A stretch of 35,207 bases of DNA from Bacteroidota bacterium (GCA_947459115.1 CANHCC010000006.1:1-35207); one strand, 5' to 3'; positions 9,150 to 17,322 are shown, counted from the stretch's first letter. The notes: a model not told the origin generated them from the letters alone. Numbers and translations: made by a program.

Positions 9150-9227
9150 TTTAACAAGTTATACTGGTATGGAGCCTGAAACAGGATTTGACTTCCTTCA
9201 GGGACAATACCCAATTACCTTGTTAAA
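9150..9227 (-). promoter_or_regulatory. Candidate structured 5' leader RNA of metH
   Basis: In the minus-strand RNA three helices are strictly nested: UUUAACAAG (9227-9219) with CUUGUUAAA (9158-9150), 9 bp; GGUAU (9211-9207) with AUACC (9170-9166), 5 bp; CCUGAA (9202-9197) with UUCAGG (9180-9175), 6 bp, continued by GGA/UCC around a 7-nt loop. The internal loops are symmetric, 7/7 and 4/4 nt. The element lies between the likely promoter (9255-9248) and the ATG (9121), in a leader of about 120 nt. It does not carry the conserved cores I know for SAM-I, SAM-II or cobalamin riboswitches. A regulatory role is inferred. Confidence 0.5.
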
Positions 9228-9247
9228 TACAGATAAATCTAAGACAA

Positions 9248-9273
9248 CAAAATTACGAATAAGGATAGACCAA
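9248..9273 (-). promoter_or_regulatory. Likely promoter of metH
   Basis: TAATTTTG at 9255-9248 on the minus strand matches the -7 box, with TTG at 9273-9271 after a slightly short 15-nt spacer. Transcription would start near 9242 and give a leader of about 120 nt, far longer than the other leaders suggested in this window. Confidence 0.5.
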
Positions 9274-9293
9274 TGAACGGTTTATCTTAAATT

Positions 9294-9318
9294 ATCCTAT
9301 GATATTTGGCATAGGGAT
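9294..9318 (-). terminator. Weak hairpin just after thiO
   Basis: On the minus strand ATCCCTATG (9318-9310) faces CATAGGAT (9301-9294), giving 8 bp with one bulge and an 8-nt loop directly after the thiO stop. There is no strong U-tract, so this may be a terminator or only a transcript end-stabilising hairpin. Confidence 0.35.
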
Positions 9319-9321
9319 ACT

Positions 9322-10401
9322 TTAGCCGGAACAAGGCGTTTCCATTAAATCATTTTGTATCAATTGAGCCATTTCTCTTCCTGCCCAGGGACCCAGTAAA
9401 ATGCCATGCCTATAAAGACCATTGATGGCATATTTCCGACCATTTCCAATTTTTTGAATGACCGGTAAATGATTGGGGGCAGCAGGTCGGAATCCTGCAT
9501 ATACCTCCTGAATGGCTAAATCATATAATCCCGGCAATACTTGCCAGGCACGCCTCAAAATATCCATTACCCCACCAAAACTATTTCTCTGATCCATACC
9601 CATGTGCTCTGAGGTCGCCCCTACCAGAATGCTGTGCTGTTTTGGTACAACATATCCATTCCCCAACCGCCGGTTGCGAATCCGAATAATATGCCGGAGC
9701 GGAAACCCTTCATGTTTTTCTAAGGCAATCATCTCCCCTTTTACCGGCAAAATATCGGGCGCCTCAGCGATAGATACCGGTCGCACACCGGTAGCCAATA
9801 CCAGTGCAGCGGCTGGAATTGTCTTCTCCTCTCCCTCTAAATTCACCACTTTGGCTATTGACCTGGATTCGTCCCAGTCCACAAGGGTCGTATGTTCATC
9901 GAGGGTAATACCCTTTCCCAATAAGTCCAATTTTAGGGTTTTCAATAATGGCCGATTTTCAATTTGAATATCTCCCGGGGCAAAGATGCCACAAGGAATA
10001 TTAGGGCTTATCAAGGGCTCCTTCTCCTGGAGGGCCTGGCTCTCGAGCCAATAAACTTCTAATCCTTGTCGTTTCTGAAAATCATATTGTCTTTGCAGAT
10101 ATGGAATGTCTTCGGCGGCAGAGGCGATCTCCAAAGTGCCTGTGCGATCGATAATAAGACCCTTTATTTCGCTTTCCCACTGCTTATAAATTTGAAGGCT
10201 TTCGAGACCGGCTTTTAAAATCTGGGTTTCAGTAAATTCCAATTCATGCACTGGGGCCAACATCCCTGCTGCCACCCGACTACTACCCTGCCCTATAATC
10301 TGACAATCAATAAGATGAATAGAAAAACCTTGTTTCTCGAGAAATTGGGCGGTACAGAGTCCTGCAATTCCTCCCCCAACGATCAGGATGGGATGTTTCA
10401 C
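9322..10401 (-). CDS. thiO: Glycine oxidase ThiO-like FAD-dependent oxidoreductase
   Basis: A 359-residue member of the D-amino-acid-oxidase/DadA fold. The FAD-binding GGGIAGL motif is at residues 9-15 and the second dinucleotide region includes AAALVLATGVRPVS; the C-terminal part has YAGFRPAAPNHLPVI and GLYRHGILLGPWAGR, both typical of ThiO. The family oxidises glycine to the imine used to build the thiazole ring of thiamine. The start is GTG, overlapping the upstream stop as TAGTG, which points to coupling with the arginase-like gene. A ThiS sulfur carrier is encoded about 2.3 kb away on the other strand, which supports a thiamine role, though other thi genes are not in the window. Confidence 0.82.
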   Translation of the reverse strand: MKHPILIVGGGIAGLCTAQFLEKQGFSIHLIDCQIIGQGSSRVAAGMLAPVHELEFTETQILKAGLESLQIYKQWESEIKGLIIDRTGTLEIASAAEDIPYLQRQYDFQKRQGLEVYWLESQALQEKEPLISPNIPCGIFAPGDIQIENRPLLKTLKLDLLGKGITLDEHTTLVDWDESRSIAKVVNLEGEEKTIPAAALVLATGVRPVSIAEAPDILPVKGEMIALEKHEGFPLRHIIRIRNRRLGNGYVVPKQHSILVGATSEHMGMDQRNSFGGVMDILRRAWQVLPGLYDLAIQEVYAGFRPAAPNHLPVIQKIGNGRKYAINGLYRHGILLGPWAGREMAQLIQNDLMETPCSG

Positions 10402-11570
10402 TATTTAAGTTTGTAAAAAGTAAGCCACCATCTTTCAGGAATTTCATCCTCCGCTGCCAAATGAAAATCCCGCTCAGAACACGCCACAATCTGACGCTTA
10501 TGCACATTAGCTTCACTGGTGTGAGGATAGGGAACTTCCATCCACCACCTTTCTGAGGTGTTCGAAGAATAAAAGACAATTTCCGAGATGCTGCCTTTTA
10601 ATGGAACCCGATGCCGGGTTACATTACTGTAATCGTCATTCGGAAAGTCTTGCTTCCTATTGTAGTATCCTTCTAAAAAGTACCAAATCATCATGGCCGT
10701 CAAATGACTGGTTTGTTCGTTTAGATCTTTTATTGGATTTACTTCCGTAAAGGAGACGGAGGATACCTTATTGGATATGCCGGCATATCTTGCAATTCGA
10801 CAAGCCTCCTCCGCAAAAAATCCGGGAGGTGAGGGCATGTTGGTTCCTGGCGCATCGGAATGCCTGACACAACTGACATCAAAAGAAACCAGATCGGCAT
10901 CCCGAAGTATAGGCTCGGCATGGGTGATGTCTTCCTTTAACTCTCCCAGCCTGACGGCCTCGAAATGCAAGGACCTAAGCGTTCTTCTATCACTTTCCGG
11001 AACAAAATAGGTCTGATAACCTAAGTTCGCAAAATGATAAAGGTAGTTTGGGCTGTGCAGAAATATCTTGTGGTTATGAGTTGTGTTGTTAGTCCCAAAA
11101 TCCGAATTGTCCATATCCAGACGAGAATCCACGGAGACATAGGATACATCCCTTTTCATTTTCTCATAACCCATATATTGCCCCAGCGCAATGTCATTAC
11201 TGCCTCCAATAATAATGACGGTTTTGCCGGCTTCCACCAGAATACCTGTAACATGGGCCAAGGCCTCATAATAATCAAAAAGCTTATCTTTCTTTTTGAG
11301 GTTTCCCAAATCTGCTATTTTGACTTGTCCGGATGGAATTACAAGCTTATACAAATAGCGTCTTATGGAGGCTGGGGCCAAAGCTGTGCCTTTCATGCCT
11401 GTACTTCCCCTATCCTCATCACATCCAAGAATAACTAAATCACAATGTTCCCAGTCAGGAAAAAGGCCACCATTAATCTGAGTCAGATTGCCTAAGCAGC
11501 CCGGCTTAAAATCCCGAATCATCTGAAGATGTTCATCGGTCAGGGGATTAAAAAAATAGGATATGTCCAT
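10401..11570 (-). CDS. Arginase/formimidoylglutamase-superfamily protein with altered metal site
   Basis: A 389-residue protein of the ureohydrolase superfamily, in the form widespread in Bacteroidota. I use the ATG at 11570 (MDISYFFNPLTDEHL), 16 codons inside the longest frame, because it is the usual N-terminus. The superfamily landmarks are present but changed: IGGSNDIALG (122-130) where GGDH is expected, SVDSRLDMD (146-154) for DAHxD, and SFDVSCVRHSDAPG (229-242) for SFDxDxxDP. So Asp148, Asp152 and Asp231 remain, while positions for two His ligands and one Asp are Asn125, Arg150 and Ser233. Catalysis as an arginase is therefore doubtful. It is often annotated as formimidoylglutamase. It is first in a pair with thiO. 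Confidence 0.78.
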   Translation of the reverse strand: MDISYFFNPLTDEHLQMIRDFKPGCLGNLTQINGGLFPDWEHCDLVILGCDEDRGSTGMKGTALAPASIRRYLYKLVIPSGQVKIADLGNLKKKDKLFDYYEALAHVTGILVEAGKTVIIIGGSNDIALGQYMGYEKMKRDVSYVSVDSRLDMDNSDFGTNNTTHNHKIFLHSPNYLYHFANLGYQTYFVPESDRRTLRSLHFEAVRLGELKEDITHAEPILRDADLVSFDVSCVRHSDAPGTNMPSPPGFFAEEACRIARYAGISNKVSSVSFTEVNPIKDLNEQTSHLTAMMIWYFLEGYYNRKQDFPNDDYSNVTRHRVPLKGSISEIVFYSSNTSERWWMEVPYPHTSEANVHKRQIVACSERDFHLAAEDEIPERWWLTFYKLK

Positions 11571-11680
11571 AAATATATGTCCTGTTTGAAGATTCCTTTC
11601 GGGTACCCTTGACAACAATATTTCATTTTCCGCTGAAAATGAGATATCTAGCTTTTCCCTCAGGATTGGGAACCCTTTTG

Positions 11681-11688
11681 TACTTTTG
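11681..11688 (+). promoter_or_regulatory. -7 box of the epimerase-thiS-EEP run
   Basis: TACTTTTG matches TAnnTTTG and ends 19 nt before the ATG at 11708. No well-spaced TTG was found upstream. Confidence 0.45.
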
Positions 11689-11707
11689 CAAAGTTAAGAG
11701 AAACAGA

Positions 11708-12703
11708 ATGATCCTATTAACAGGTGCGACAGGCTTTGTGGGAAGAGAAACGCTAAAACAACTTCGGGATAAGGGGTATGCCGTTCGGGCATTAATTCGA
11801 AATCCGGAAGTGGTTTCCCATCATCCTGATTTTCAGGGAGTAGAAATAATTGAAGGAGATATCCTGGATGTTTTGAGCCTGGAGAAGGCTTGTGAAGGTG
11901 TTACGGAAATTATTCATTGTGCAGCTACCGTGAGTTTTCGCAAAGTGGACAGGGCACTAATGAAAAAAACCAATGTAACAGGAACGGCCAATGTGGTTAA
12001 TGCAGGGATAAATGCAGGCGTCCGAAAACTCATACATGTATCTTCTATTGCCGCTTTGGGGAGATCTAGGGAACATGAAGCCATCACGGAAGAAACAAGG
12101 TGGAAATCGGATGGCAAGAATTCCTACTATGCTCAGACTAAATATGCCGCTGAAAAAGAAGTCTATCGGGGATTGGCAGAGGGACTTCCCTGTGTGATTG
12201 CCTGTCCGGGTGTCATCCTGGGTTATGGAGATGGCAAATCCGGATCAGCCGGCATATTTAAATTTGCAGCTAAGGGACTCCCCTTCTACCCTGTCGGAAG
12301 CAATGGTTTTATTGGGGTGAAGGATGTGGCAAAAGCCCTGATTGTTCTTCTGGAAGGCAATCACAATTCCGGCGAAAAATATATCCTGGTAAGCCAGAGT
12401 GTTACCTATCAATTGCTTTTGTCCCTGATTGCAAAAGTCCTGCAAAAGAAGCCTCCGGTTTGGATGATTCCACCTTTTGGCGCCAAATTGTTGGGCAGAA
12501 TCATGGAGACATTATCTTTTATAACACGGACTAATCCTGTATTCACAACTGAAACCATGAGAACCGCTTCCCACCGGTATATATATGATGGTTCCTTGTT
12601 TTCTATTACCTTTGATTTTTCATATGAACCGATTGAGAGGGTCGTTCAGGACACGGCTCAGTCATTTTTAAATACCTATGCAAATCCTGGTGAACGGAGA
12701 TAA
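11708..12703 (+). CDS. NAD-dependent epimerase/dehydratase family protein (extended SDR)
   Basis: A 331-residue extended SDR. The Rossmann motif TGATGFVG lies at residues 5-12, an HVSSIAALG active-site segment at 110-118 and the Tyr-Lys pair in YAQTK at 141-145. The pattern IIHCAATVSF and the C-terminal region resemble NAD-dependent epimerases and the 3-beta-HSD/dihydroflavonol reductase-like branch, so the substrate could be a nucleotide sugar, a sterol-like or another carbonyl compound. I take the ATG at 11708; the longer frame has a 33-codon extension that would overlap the promoter box. Its 3' end overlaps thiS by 26 nt. Confidence 0.82.
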   Translation: MILLTGATGFVGRETLKQLRDKGYAVRALIRNPEVVSHHPDFQGVEIIEGDILDVLSLEKACEGVTEIIHCAATVSFRKVDRALMKKTNVTGTANVVNAGINAGVRKLIHVSSIAALGRSREHEAITEETRWKSDGKNSYYAQTKYAAEKEVYRGLAEGLPCVIACPGVILGYGDGKSGSAGIFKFAAKGLPFYPVGSNGFIGVKDVAKALIVLLEGNHNSGEKYILVSQSVTYQLLLSLIAKVLQKKPPVWMIPPFGAKLLGRIMETLSFITRTNPVFTTETMRTASHRYIYDGSLFSITFDFSYEPIERVVQDTAQSFLNTYANPGERR

Positions 12704-12887
12704 ACCCATTGAGCTATCCGAGAATTCGGTATTGTCAGAAATATTTCCTCGATTGGGAATCGAATTAAATTCTCCCGGCATTGCCATTGCCGTCAATGGT
12801 CGAATCATTTCGAAAAGCCTATGGCAGACGCATACACTTCAAGCGGGAGACAAAGTTGAGGTGGTTAGAGCTTTTCAGGGAGGTTAA
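12678..12887 (+). CDS. thiS: Sulfur carrier protein ThiS
   Basis: A 69-residue ubiquitin-like protein ending in the diagnostic Gly-Gly (VVRAFQGG). Internal landmarks are MQILVNGD, GIAIAVNGRII and LQAGDKVEVVRA, the standard ThiS pattern. Once its C-terminus is adenylated and thiocarboxylated it donates sulfur to the thiamine thiazole ring. The gene begins inside the end of the epimerase gene and is followed after 10 nt by an exported-protein gene, so it seems to be carried along in an unrelated run. ThiF, ThiG and ThiH are not encoded in the window; thiO is close by on the opposite strand. Confidence 0.9.
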   Translation: MQILVNGDKPIELSENSVLSEIFPRLGIELNSPGIAIAVNGRIISKSLWQTHTLQAGDKVEVVRAFQGG

Positions 12888-12897
12888 AAATAATAGG

Positions 12898-13722
12898 ATG
12901 AAACTTTACAAATTTACAAGACATGTATGCGTTCTTTTTGGGACGCTATTTTTTCTTAGCCTATCTGCTCAAGATTCTCTCCGCATTTTGACATGGAACA
13001 TCCAAAATTTCGGAAAATCTAAAGACGCGGATGAAATTGCCTTTATTGCGCGTCAAGTAAGGCATTTTGATATTGTCGCAGTTCAGGAAGTATCCGTTGG
13101 GGAGGCAGGAGCCAAAGCAGTGGCCTGGCTGGCGGATGAGTTGAATCGTACCGGTGCCTCCTGGGATTATCGAATCAGCGACCCAACTACAGGAGAAGGA
13201 TCTGAACGCTATGCCTGGCTCTGGAAAAAAAGCAAAGTGCGAAATTTAGGTAGATGCGGACTAGAACAAGGGTTGGCAGACTCCATAAACCGGGAGCCAT
13301 TTTTCTGTCGATTCGTTTTTCATAGCGATACCCTGATGTTAGGCACCTTTCATGCCGTCCCTACCTCCAAAGGGCCTGCCAGAGAAATTGCTTTTTTACA
13401 CCAGATTCACAAATGGCATCCTCAGGAAAACATCTTCATTATGGGGGATTTTAACCTGAGCGAAAAAAATCCTGCGTTTTTGTCCTTAAAGAATCTCGGA
13501 TATCAACCAGCTGTTAAAGGAAGCAAAACCTCACTGCGTATGGAAGTGAAGGACGGTTCAGTATTGGCGAATGAATATGATAACATCTTCTTCAATGAAC
13601 GCAAAGTCGTGAAAGTGTCCGCCGGTACCATTAATTTCACCCCTAATTTTCCCACCTTGAAAGAGGCAAGGGAAATTTCAGACCACATACCGGTCTGGCT
13701 AACAATTAAGGTACGACAGTAA
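12898..13722 (+). CDS. Exported endonuclease/exonuclease/phosphatase-family protein
   Basis: A 274-residue protein with an N-terminal signal region (MKLYKFTRHVCVLFGTLFFL, predicted cleavage near LSAQ) and a DNase I-like fold. Motifs in order are ILTWNIQNFG, DIVAVQEV with the metal-binding Glu, GTFHAVP, IMGDFNLSEKNP with the Asp-Asn pair, YDNIFF and the final SDHIPVWL with the catalytic His. The catalytic set is complete, so a metal-dependent nuclease or phosphodiesterase acting outside the cytoplasm is likely; nucleic-acid versus other phosphodiester substrate cannot be told. The ATG at 12898 is preferred over a frame starting within thiS. Confidence 0.85.
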   Translation: MKLYKFTRHVCVLFGTLFFLSLSAQDSLRILTWNIQNFGKSKDADEIAFIARQVRHFDIVAVQEVSVGEAGAKAVAWLADELNRTGASWDYRISDPTTGEGSERYAWLWKKSKVRNLGRCGLEQGLADSINREPFFCRFVFHSDTLMLGTFHAVPTSKGPAREIAFLHQIHKWHPQENIFIMGDFNLSEKNPAFLSLKNLGYQPAVKGSKTSLRMEVKDGSVLANEYDNIFFNERKVVKVSAGTINFTPNFPTLKEAREISDHIPVWLTIKVRQ

Positions 13723-13769
13723 GCCTTATTGATTTATCATTTCTCTTAAGGTCCTCTTTCTGAACTTTT

Positions 13770-14885
13770 ATGAATCAGGAAGAAAAAATAGCTTTGTTGG
13801 CATTACGCCTCACCCCGGGAATCGGCCCGGTGATTGCGCAAAATCTTATTGCCTATTGTGGAAGTCCACTCAGCGTGCACAAATTACCCTCATGGAAATT
13901 AGAACGCATTCCTGAAGTTGGACCGCGTACAATCTCAGCCCTCAAGAACAAGGAGGCAATAGTTGTTGCAGAGAAAGAGTTTCGTTGGTGTGAAAAAGAA
14001 GGTATTCGGGTGCTGGATTACACCGAACCTGACTATCCCTCCCTGTTGAAGCAAATACCGGATTTGCCCTTGATATTATTTGTAAAAGGGGATGCCGCGA
14101 TGAATACCTGGCCTTGGGTTGCCGTCGTAGGAACAAGAACACCGGATGAATACGGCAGAACTACCACCAATAAAATATGTGAGCAACTCAGCGAGGCGGG
14201 CGCAGGAATTTTGAGCGGGCTGGCGTATGGCATAGATGCAGAAGCCCACCGGGCCAGCCTGCATGCGAATGGCATTACCGCAGCCGTTTTGGGTCATGGA
14301 ATAGATAGAGTTTATCCGCATCAGCATCGAGCGCTAGCTGATAAAATAGTCGAAGGCGGCGGCCTGCTAATATCCGAATACATAAGTGGCACCAAACCGG
14401 ATGCGATGAATTTCCCAAACCGTAATCGGATTGTGGCTGGTATGTGTCGCGCCATTCTTGTCGTTCAGGCGGCCAAAAGTGGTGGCGCTCTGATTACTGC
14501 TAAAATGGGGTTTGATTATGATCGGGAAATATTTGCAGTGCCAGCCGACATCACCCGAAAATACTCTGAAGGGTGTCATGATCTGATTAAAGATCAAATC
14601 GCAAGAGTTTTTACAGGCACGGCCGACATATTGGATTTATTGAAAATTCAGGAGGAAAAGGGTATGCCTGCTAAGGCCACTGCTCAATTTCAGGAAGTCG
14701 GGATTTTGCTGAGCGTGGAGGAAAAACGCATTATACATGCCCTTCAATCCGGCATAGATACTGTGGATGACTTGTTAACGAATGGAGATTGGCCTATCGC
14801 AAGATTACAAGCCTTGCTTATGGCGATGGAGGTGAAAGGGATGATAAAAACGATGCCGGGAAAGAAAATTAAAACGATGATTTAA
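13770..14885 (+). CDS. dprA: DNA-processing protein DprA (Smf)
   Basis: A 371-residue protein of typical DprA length. It has an N-terminal helix-hairpin-helix-like part (LTPGIGPVIAQNLI and IPEVGPRTISAL), the Rossmann-like core with VAVVGTRTPDEYGR, GILSGLAYGIDAEAH, VLGHGIDRVYPH, MNFPNRNRIVAGM and SGGALITAKMGFDYDREIFA, and a C-terminal winged-helix-like DprA domain. DprA loads RecA onto incoming single-stranded DNA in natural transformation. It stands 47 nt after the exported nuclease gene on the same strand; whether they share a transcript is unclear. Confidence 0.96.
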   Translation: MNQEEKIALLALRLTPGIGPVIAQNLIAYCGSPLSVHKLPSWKLERIPEVGPRTISALKNKEAIVVAEKEFRWCEKEGIRVLDYTEPDYPSLLKQIPDLPLILFVKGDAAMNTWPWVAVVGTRTPDEYGRTTTNKICEQLSEAGAGILSGLAYGIDAEAHRASLHANGITAAVLGHGIDRVYPHQHRALADKIVEGGGLLISEYISGTKPDAMNFPNRNRIVAGMCRAILVVQAAKSGGALITAKMGFDYDREIFAVPADITRKYSEGCHDLIKDQIARVFTGTADILDLLKIQEEKGMPAKATAQFQEVGILLSVEEKRIIHALQSGIDTVDDLLTNGDWPIARLQALLMAMEVKGMIKTMPGKKIKTMI

Positions 14886-14908
14886 CCCTTGGTAGGTTTT
14901 GAGTTACC

Positions 14909-15550
14909 TTAATAACGGTTATCCCTCGGCTTGATTTTATAATTCTCCGGAATTCTGAATTGTGAAACTTCTAATTTTCTGGGATAAATATTTTCAACTT
15001 TAGTCGTAACGGTAAATGCAGAGGTTTTACGAACGGTTTTCAAGGGTATGCGTCCATCTAATCCTTTTGTAAGAAAATTGACCTGAGCATCCTTCTTGCC
15101 TGCAAATAATTTAGGGTCAATTTTATATAAATCTGAAACATAATAAAACACAAATTCCTTATTGCGTATCAGTTTATATTCTGCACATTTAATATTCATA
15201 ACCATCGCACTATCCCCTGTGGGAATGGCTTTGGGTGGGGTGATCTCCTGGTTTTGCCCGTCTAATTTTCCTCTTCTGTAGGCTACCTCATTTCGCATAT
15301 CCAGAATATACATTTCACTTGAATCTGCTATATAAAGGCGGGTTACCGGAAACTGACCCTCATAAGTGTGAATGATAAAGTTGTTGTCCTTAAAATGCAT
15401 GTCCATTCGGGTACAAGGCTTGTTGGCTAAAAAGGCATTTGCCTCCGGACCTTCCACCTCTATGGAGTATTTTATGGTTCCTTCAAAGTTCTGTGCATAA
15501 CCCCCCAGAAGGGAAACAATAGTAAAGAAGATTATCAATATAGTTTTCAT
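14909..15550 (-). CDS. Exported DUF4412-like protein
   Basis: A 213-residue protein with a signal peptide (MKTILIIFFTIVSLLGGYA, mature start QNFEGTIKYSIEVEG). The beginning FEGTIKYSI, then MDMHFKDNNFIIHTYEG and LYIADSSEMYILDMRN, fit the pattern of Bacteroidota DUF4412-type proteins, beta-rich periplasmic or surface proteins of unknown function. Its ATG follows the deacetylase stop by one base (TGAAATG), so it is the third cistron of an operon. The family match is by pattern and not certain. Confidence 0.65.
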   Translation of the reverse strand: MKTILIIFFTIVSLLGGYAQNFEGTIKYSIEVEGPEANAFLANKPCTRMDMHFKDNNFIIHTYEGQFPVTRLYIADSSEMYILDMRNEVAYRRGKLDGQNQEITPPKAIPTGDSAMVMNIKCAEYKLIRNKEFVFYYVSDLYKIDPKLFAGKKDAQVNFLTKGLDGRIPLKTVRKTSAFTVTTKVENIYPRKLEVSQFRIPENYKIKPRDNRY

Positions 15551-15551
15551 T

Positions 15552-16454
15552 TCAACAAAAATAATACAAAGCTTGTTTTACTGTTTCGGCATGGGCCGAA
15601 ACCAGAATATTCAATTGGGTATGATATCCACCTCCCATCACGGAAACGATTGGAATGGAGGCGGATTTTGCAGTTTGAAACACAAATGCATCTCTATTTT
15701 TACACCCCTCTGGTGTTAAAGATAATTTACCCAATCGGTCTCCGCCTATGACATCCACCCCACTTTGATAAAATATAATATCTGGATCCGTCCGGGTAAT
15801 TAAGCCTGGCAATTCTTGTTTTAACAGATGAAGATAAGTATCGTCGGTGGTATAGGCAGGTAAGTCAATATCCAGATCGGATTGTTCTTTTCTAAGTGGG
15901 TAATTATCTTTACAATGCATGGAAAAAGTAAAAACGGCAGAATCCTTTTGAAATAAAGCGGCAGTACCATTTCCCTGATGCACATCCAAATCCACTATCA
16001 GAGCTTTTCGAATCTTATTTTCTTCCCTCAAACAATTAATGGCAATAGCAATATCATTTAATACACAATAGCCTTCTCCATAATGATAAAAGGCATGATG
16101 CGTGCCTCCGGCAAGATTGATGCCGAGACCATATTCCAATGCATTTCGACCTGCCATAAGGGTGCCGGATGCAGAAGATAATGAACGATCCCGAAGTGCC
16201 TCTGAAGGTGGAAATCCAATCTTTCGAATTTCGGCAGGTTCAAATTGACAGGTTTGAATTTTTTTCCAGTAAGTCTTACAATGTGTGGTGAGCACATCTG
16301 CTTCTTGAAATAATTCAGGATGCTGCAATTGGGATGAAGTTATCACGCCTTCATGCAACAGTTGGGCCTGAACCAAATCGTATTTTTCCATTGGGAAAGC
16401 ATGTCCCTCCGGTAATGGAATCGTATATCTTTCTGATGTACTCAGGTAAATCAC
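15552..16454 (-). CDS. Histone deacetylase/AcuC/AphA-family deacetylase
   Basis: A 300-residue class of zinc-dependent amidohydrolase. Family motifs are PLPEGHAFPMEKY near the start, the tandem His pair in GGTHHAFYHYGEGYC (119-120), the metal site IVDLDVHQGNGTA with Asp157 and His159, and SGVDVIGGDRLGKL with Asp234. All expected zinc ligands and the general-base histidines are present, so it should remove acyl groups from lysine or small acyl amines. The start is GTG overlapping the enoyl-CoA hydratase stop as GTGA. Lying between a fatty-acid-type hydratase and an exported protein, it may act on acylated proteins or on acyl-polyamine-like substrates; this is open. Confidence 0.9.
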   Translation of the reverse strand: MIYLSTSERYTIPLPEGHAFPMEKYDLVQAQLLHEGVITSSQLQHPELFQEADVLTTHCKTYWKKIQTCQFEPAEIRKIGFPPSEALRDRSLSSASGTLMAGRNALEYGLGINLAGGTHHAFYHYGEGYCVLNDIAIAINCLREENKIRKALIVDLDVHQGNGTAALFQKDSAVFTFSMHCKDNYPLRKEQSDLDIDLPAYTTDDTYLHLLKQELPGLITRTDPDIIFYQSGVDVIGGDRLGKLSLTPEGCKNRDAFVFQTAKSASIPIVSVMGGGYHTQLNILVSAHAETVKQALYYFC

Positions 16455-17239
16455 CAGGATTGGGGAATTTTATTCAGAAAGTTGCTTATACCGGTTTTAC
16501 ACTCGTCGGTCCCTCTGGAATGTGCATTCATGCGCGCAGCGAACTGTAAGCCCTCATCCAGCGTCATATTCTGGACATCCGCAATCATTTTCTTAGTAAC
16601 CTCCATGGAGGTGTAAGAATTCTCATTGCACAATCTTAAGGCAAAGTTCCGAACCTCTGAGGCAATACTATCTGCGGGAAGGACATCATTAATCAGCCCG
16701 ATGCTATGCGCTTTGTGAGCTGAAATTAAATCCCCCGTCAGCAATAATTCTTTTGCCTTGCCTTCTCCGATTTTTCTTAACAAGAACACCATCACAATGG
16801 CCGGAAGAAATCCAATTTTAACTTCGGTATAACCAAACTTTGCTTCCGGTACGGAGAAGGAAAAATCAGCTAAAGTTGCAAGGCCACATCCCCCGGCAAG
16901 TGCATGCCCTTCGATCTGGGCAATAACCACTTTGCTCAGGCGATAAATCTGCTTGAATAATTCCATTAAATGGGCAGAGTCCATCAGGTTTTCATTATAA
17001 GAATACGCCTGTAGTTTTGCCATGTAATCTAAATCAGCGCCTGCACAAAACGCTTTCCCATTTCCCTTCAAAATAATCACCTTGACCTCCTGGCTCTGTT
17101 CCATGCGTGCGAAGGCATCTTTCAATTCTTTAATGACAACAAAATTTAATGCGTTCCTTTTGTCAGGACGATTCAGGGTGATATATCCAATCCGATCTGC
17201 TACTTCGGTTACAATGTACTTGTATTCGGGTGACTCCAT
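16451..17239 (-). CDS. Enoyl-CoA hydratase/isomerase family protein
   Basis: A 262-residue crotonase-fold protein. The start at 17239 gives MESPEYKYIVTEVADRIGYI; an 18-codon extension above it would overlap the terminator-proximal region and looks non-conserved. The oxyanion-hole segments are GKAFCAGADL and GHALAGGCGLA, followed by EVKIGFLPAIV, where the second acidic residue of the hydratase subfamily is replaced by a branched residue. LDEGLQFAARMNAHSRGTDE is a typical C-terminal helix. Substrate is unknown; methylglutaconyl-CoA hydratase-like and PaaG-like relatives are possible. It is the first gene of a three-gene overlapping operon. Confidence 0.88.
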   Translation of the reverse strand: MESPEYKYIVTEVADRIGYITLNRPDKRNALNFVVIKELKDAFARMEQSQEVKVIILKGNGKAFCAGADLDYMAKLQAYSYNENLMDSAHLMELFKQIYRLSKVVIAQIEGHALAGGCGLATLADFSFSVPEAKFGYTEVKIGFLPAIVMVFLLRKIGEGKAKELLLTGDLISAHKAHSIGLINDVLPADSIASEVRNFALRLCNENSYTSMEVTKKMIADVQNMTLDEGLQFAARMNAHSRGTDECKTGISNFLNKIPQSW

Positions 17240-17270
17240 ACGATACGATTTGATTAAAAGTAAAAATACA

Positions 17271-17305
17271 AAAAAAGGCAGGTGAAACTTCAACCTGCCT
17301 TTTTT
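17271..17305 (-). terminator. Strong rho-independent terminator (usable in both directions)
   Basis: AAAAAAGGCAGGT (17271-17283) pairs perfectly with ACCTGCCTTTTTT (17293-17305) around a 9-nt loop. Read on the minus strand it ends the lipoprotein transcript 18 nt after its stop, with the A/T arms giving a U-tract. Confidence 0.88.
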
Positions 17306-17322
17306 CCTAAGTCAAATTAAAA

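Noticed and set aside
9122-9214. MetH start 31 codons further upstream
   Set aside because: The extra residues do not match the family N-terminus and overlap the structured leader; the ATG at 9121 does match.
9150-9227. Known SAM or cobalamin riboswitch
   Set aside because: The conserved cores of SAM-I, SAM-II and the cobalamin class are not visible. I kept it only as an unassigned structured leader.
10401-12887. A complete thiamine cluster around thiO and thiS
   Set aside because: The two genes are on opposite strands with unrelated partners, and thiC, thiE, thiF, thiG and thiH are absent from the window.
12781-12897. Longer start for the exported nuclease inside thiS
   Set aside because: It would bury the signal peptide behind 39 residues that are the shifted frame of thiS.
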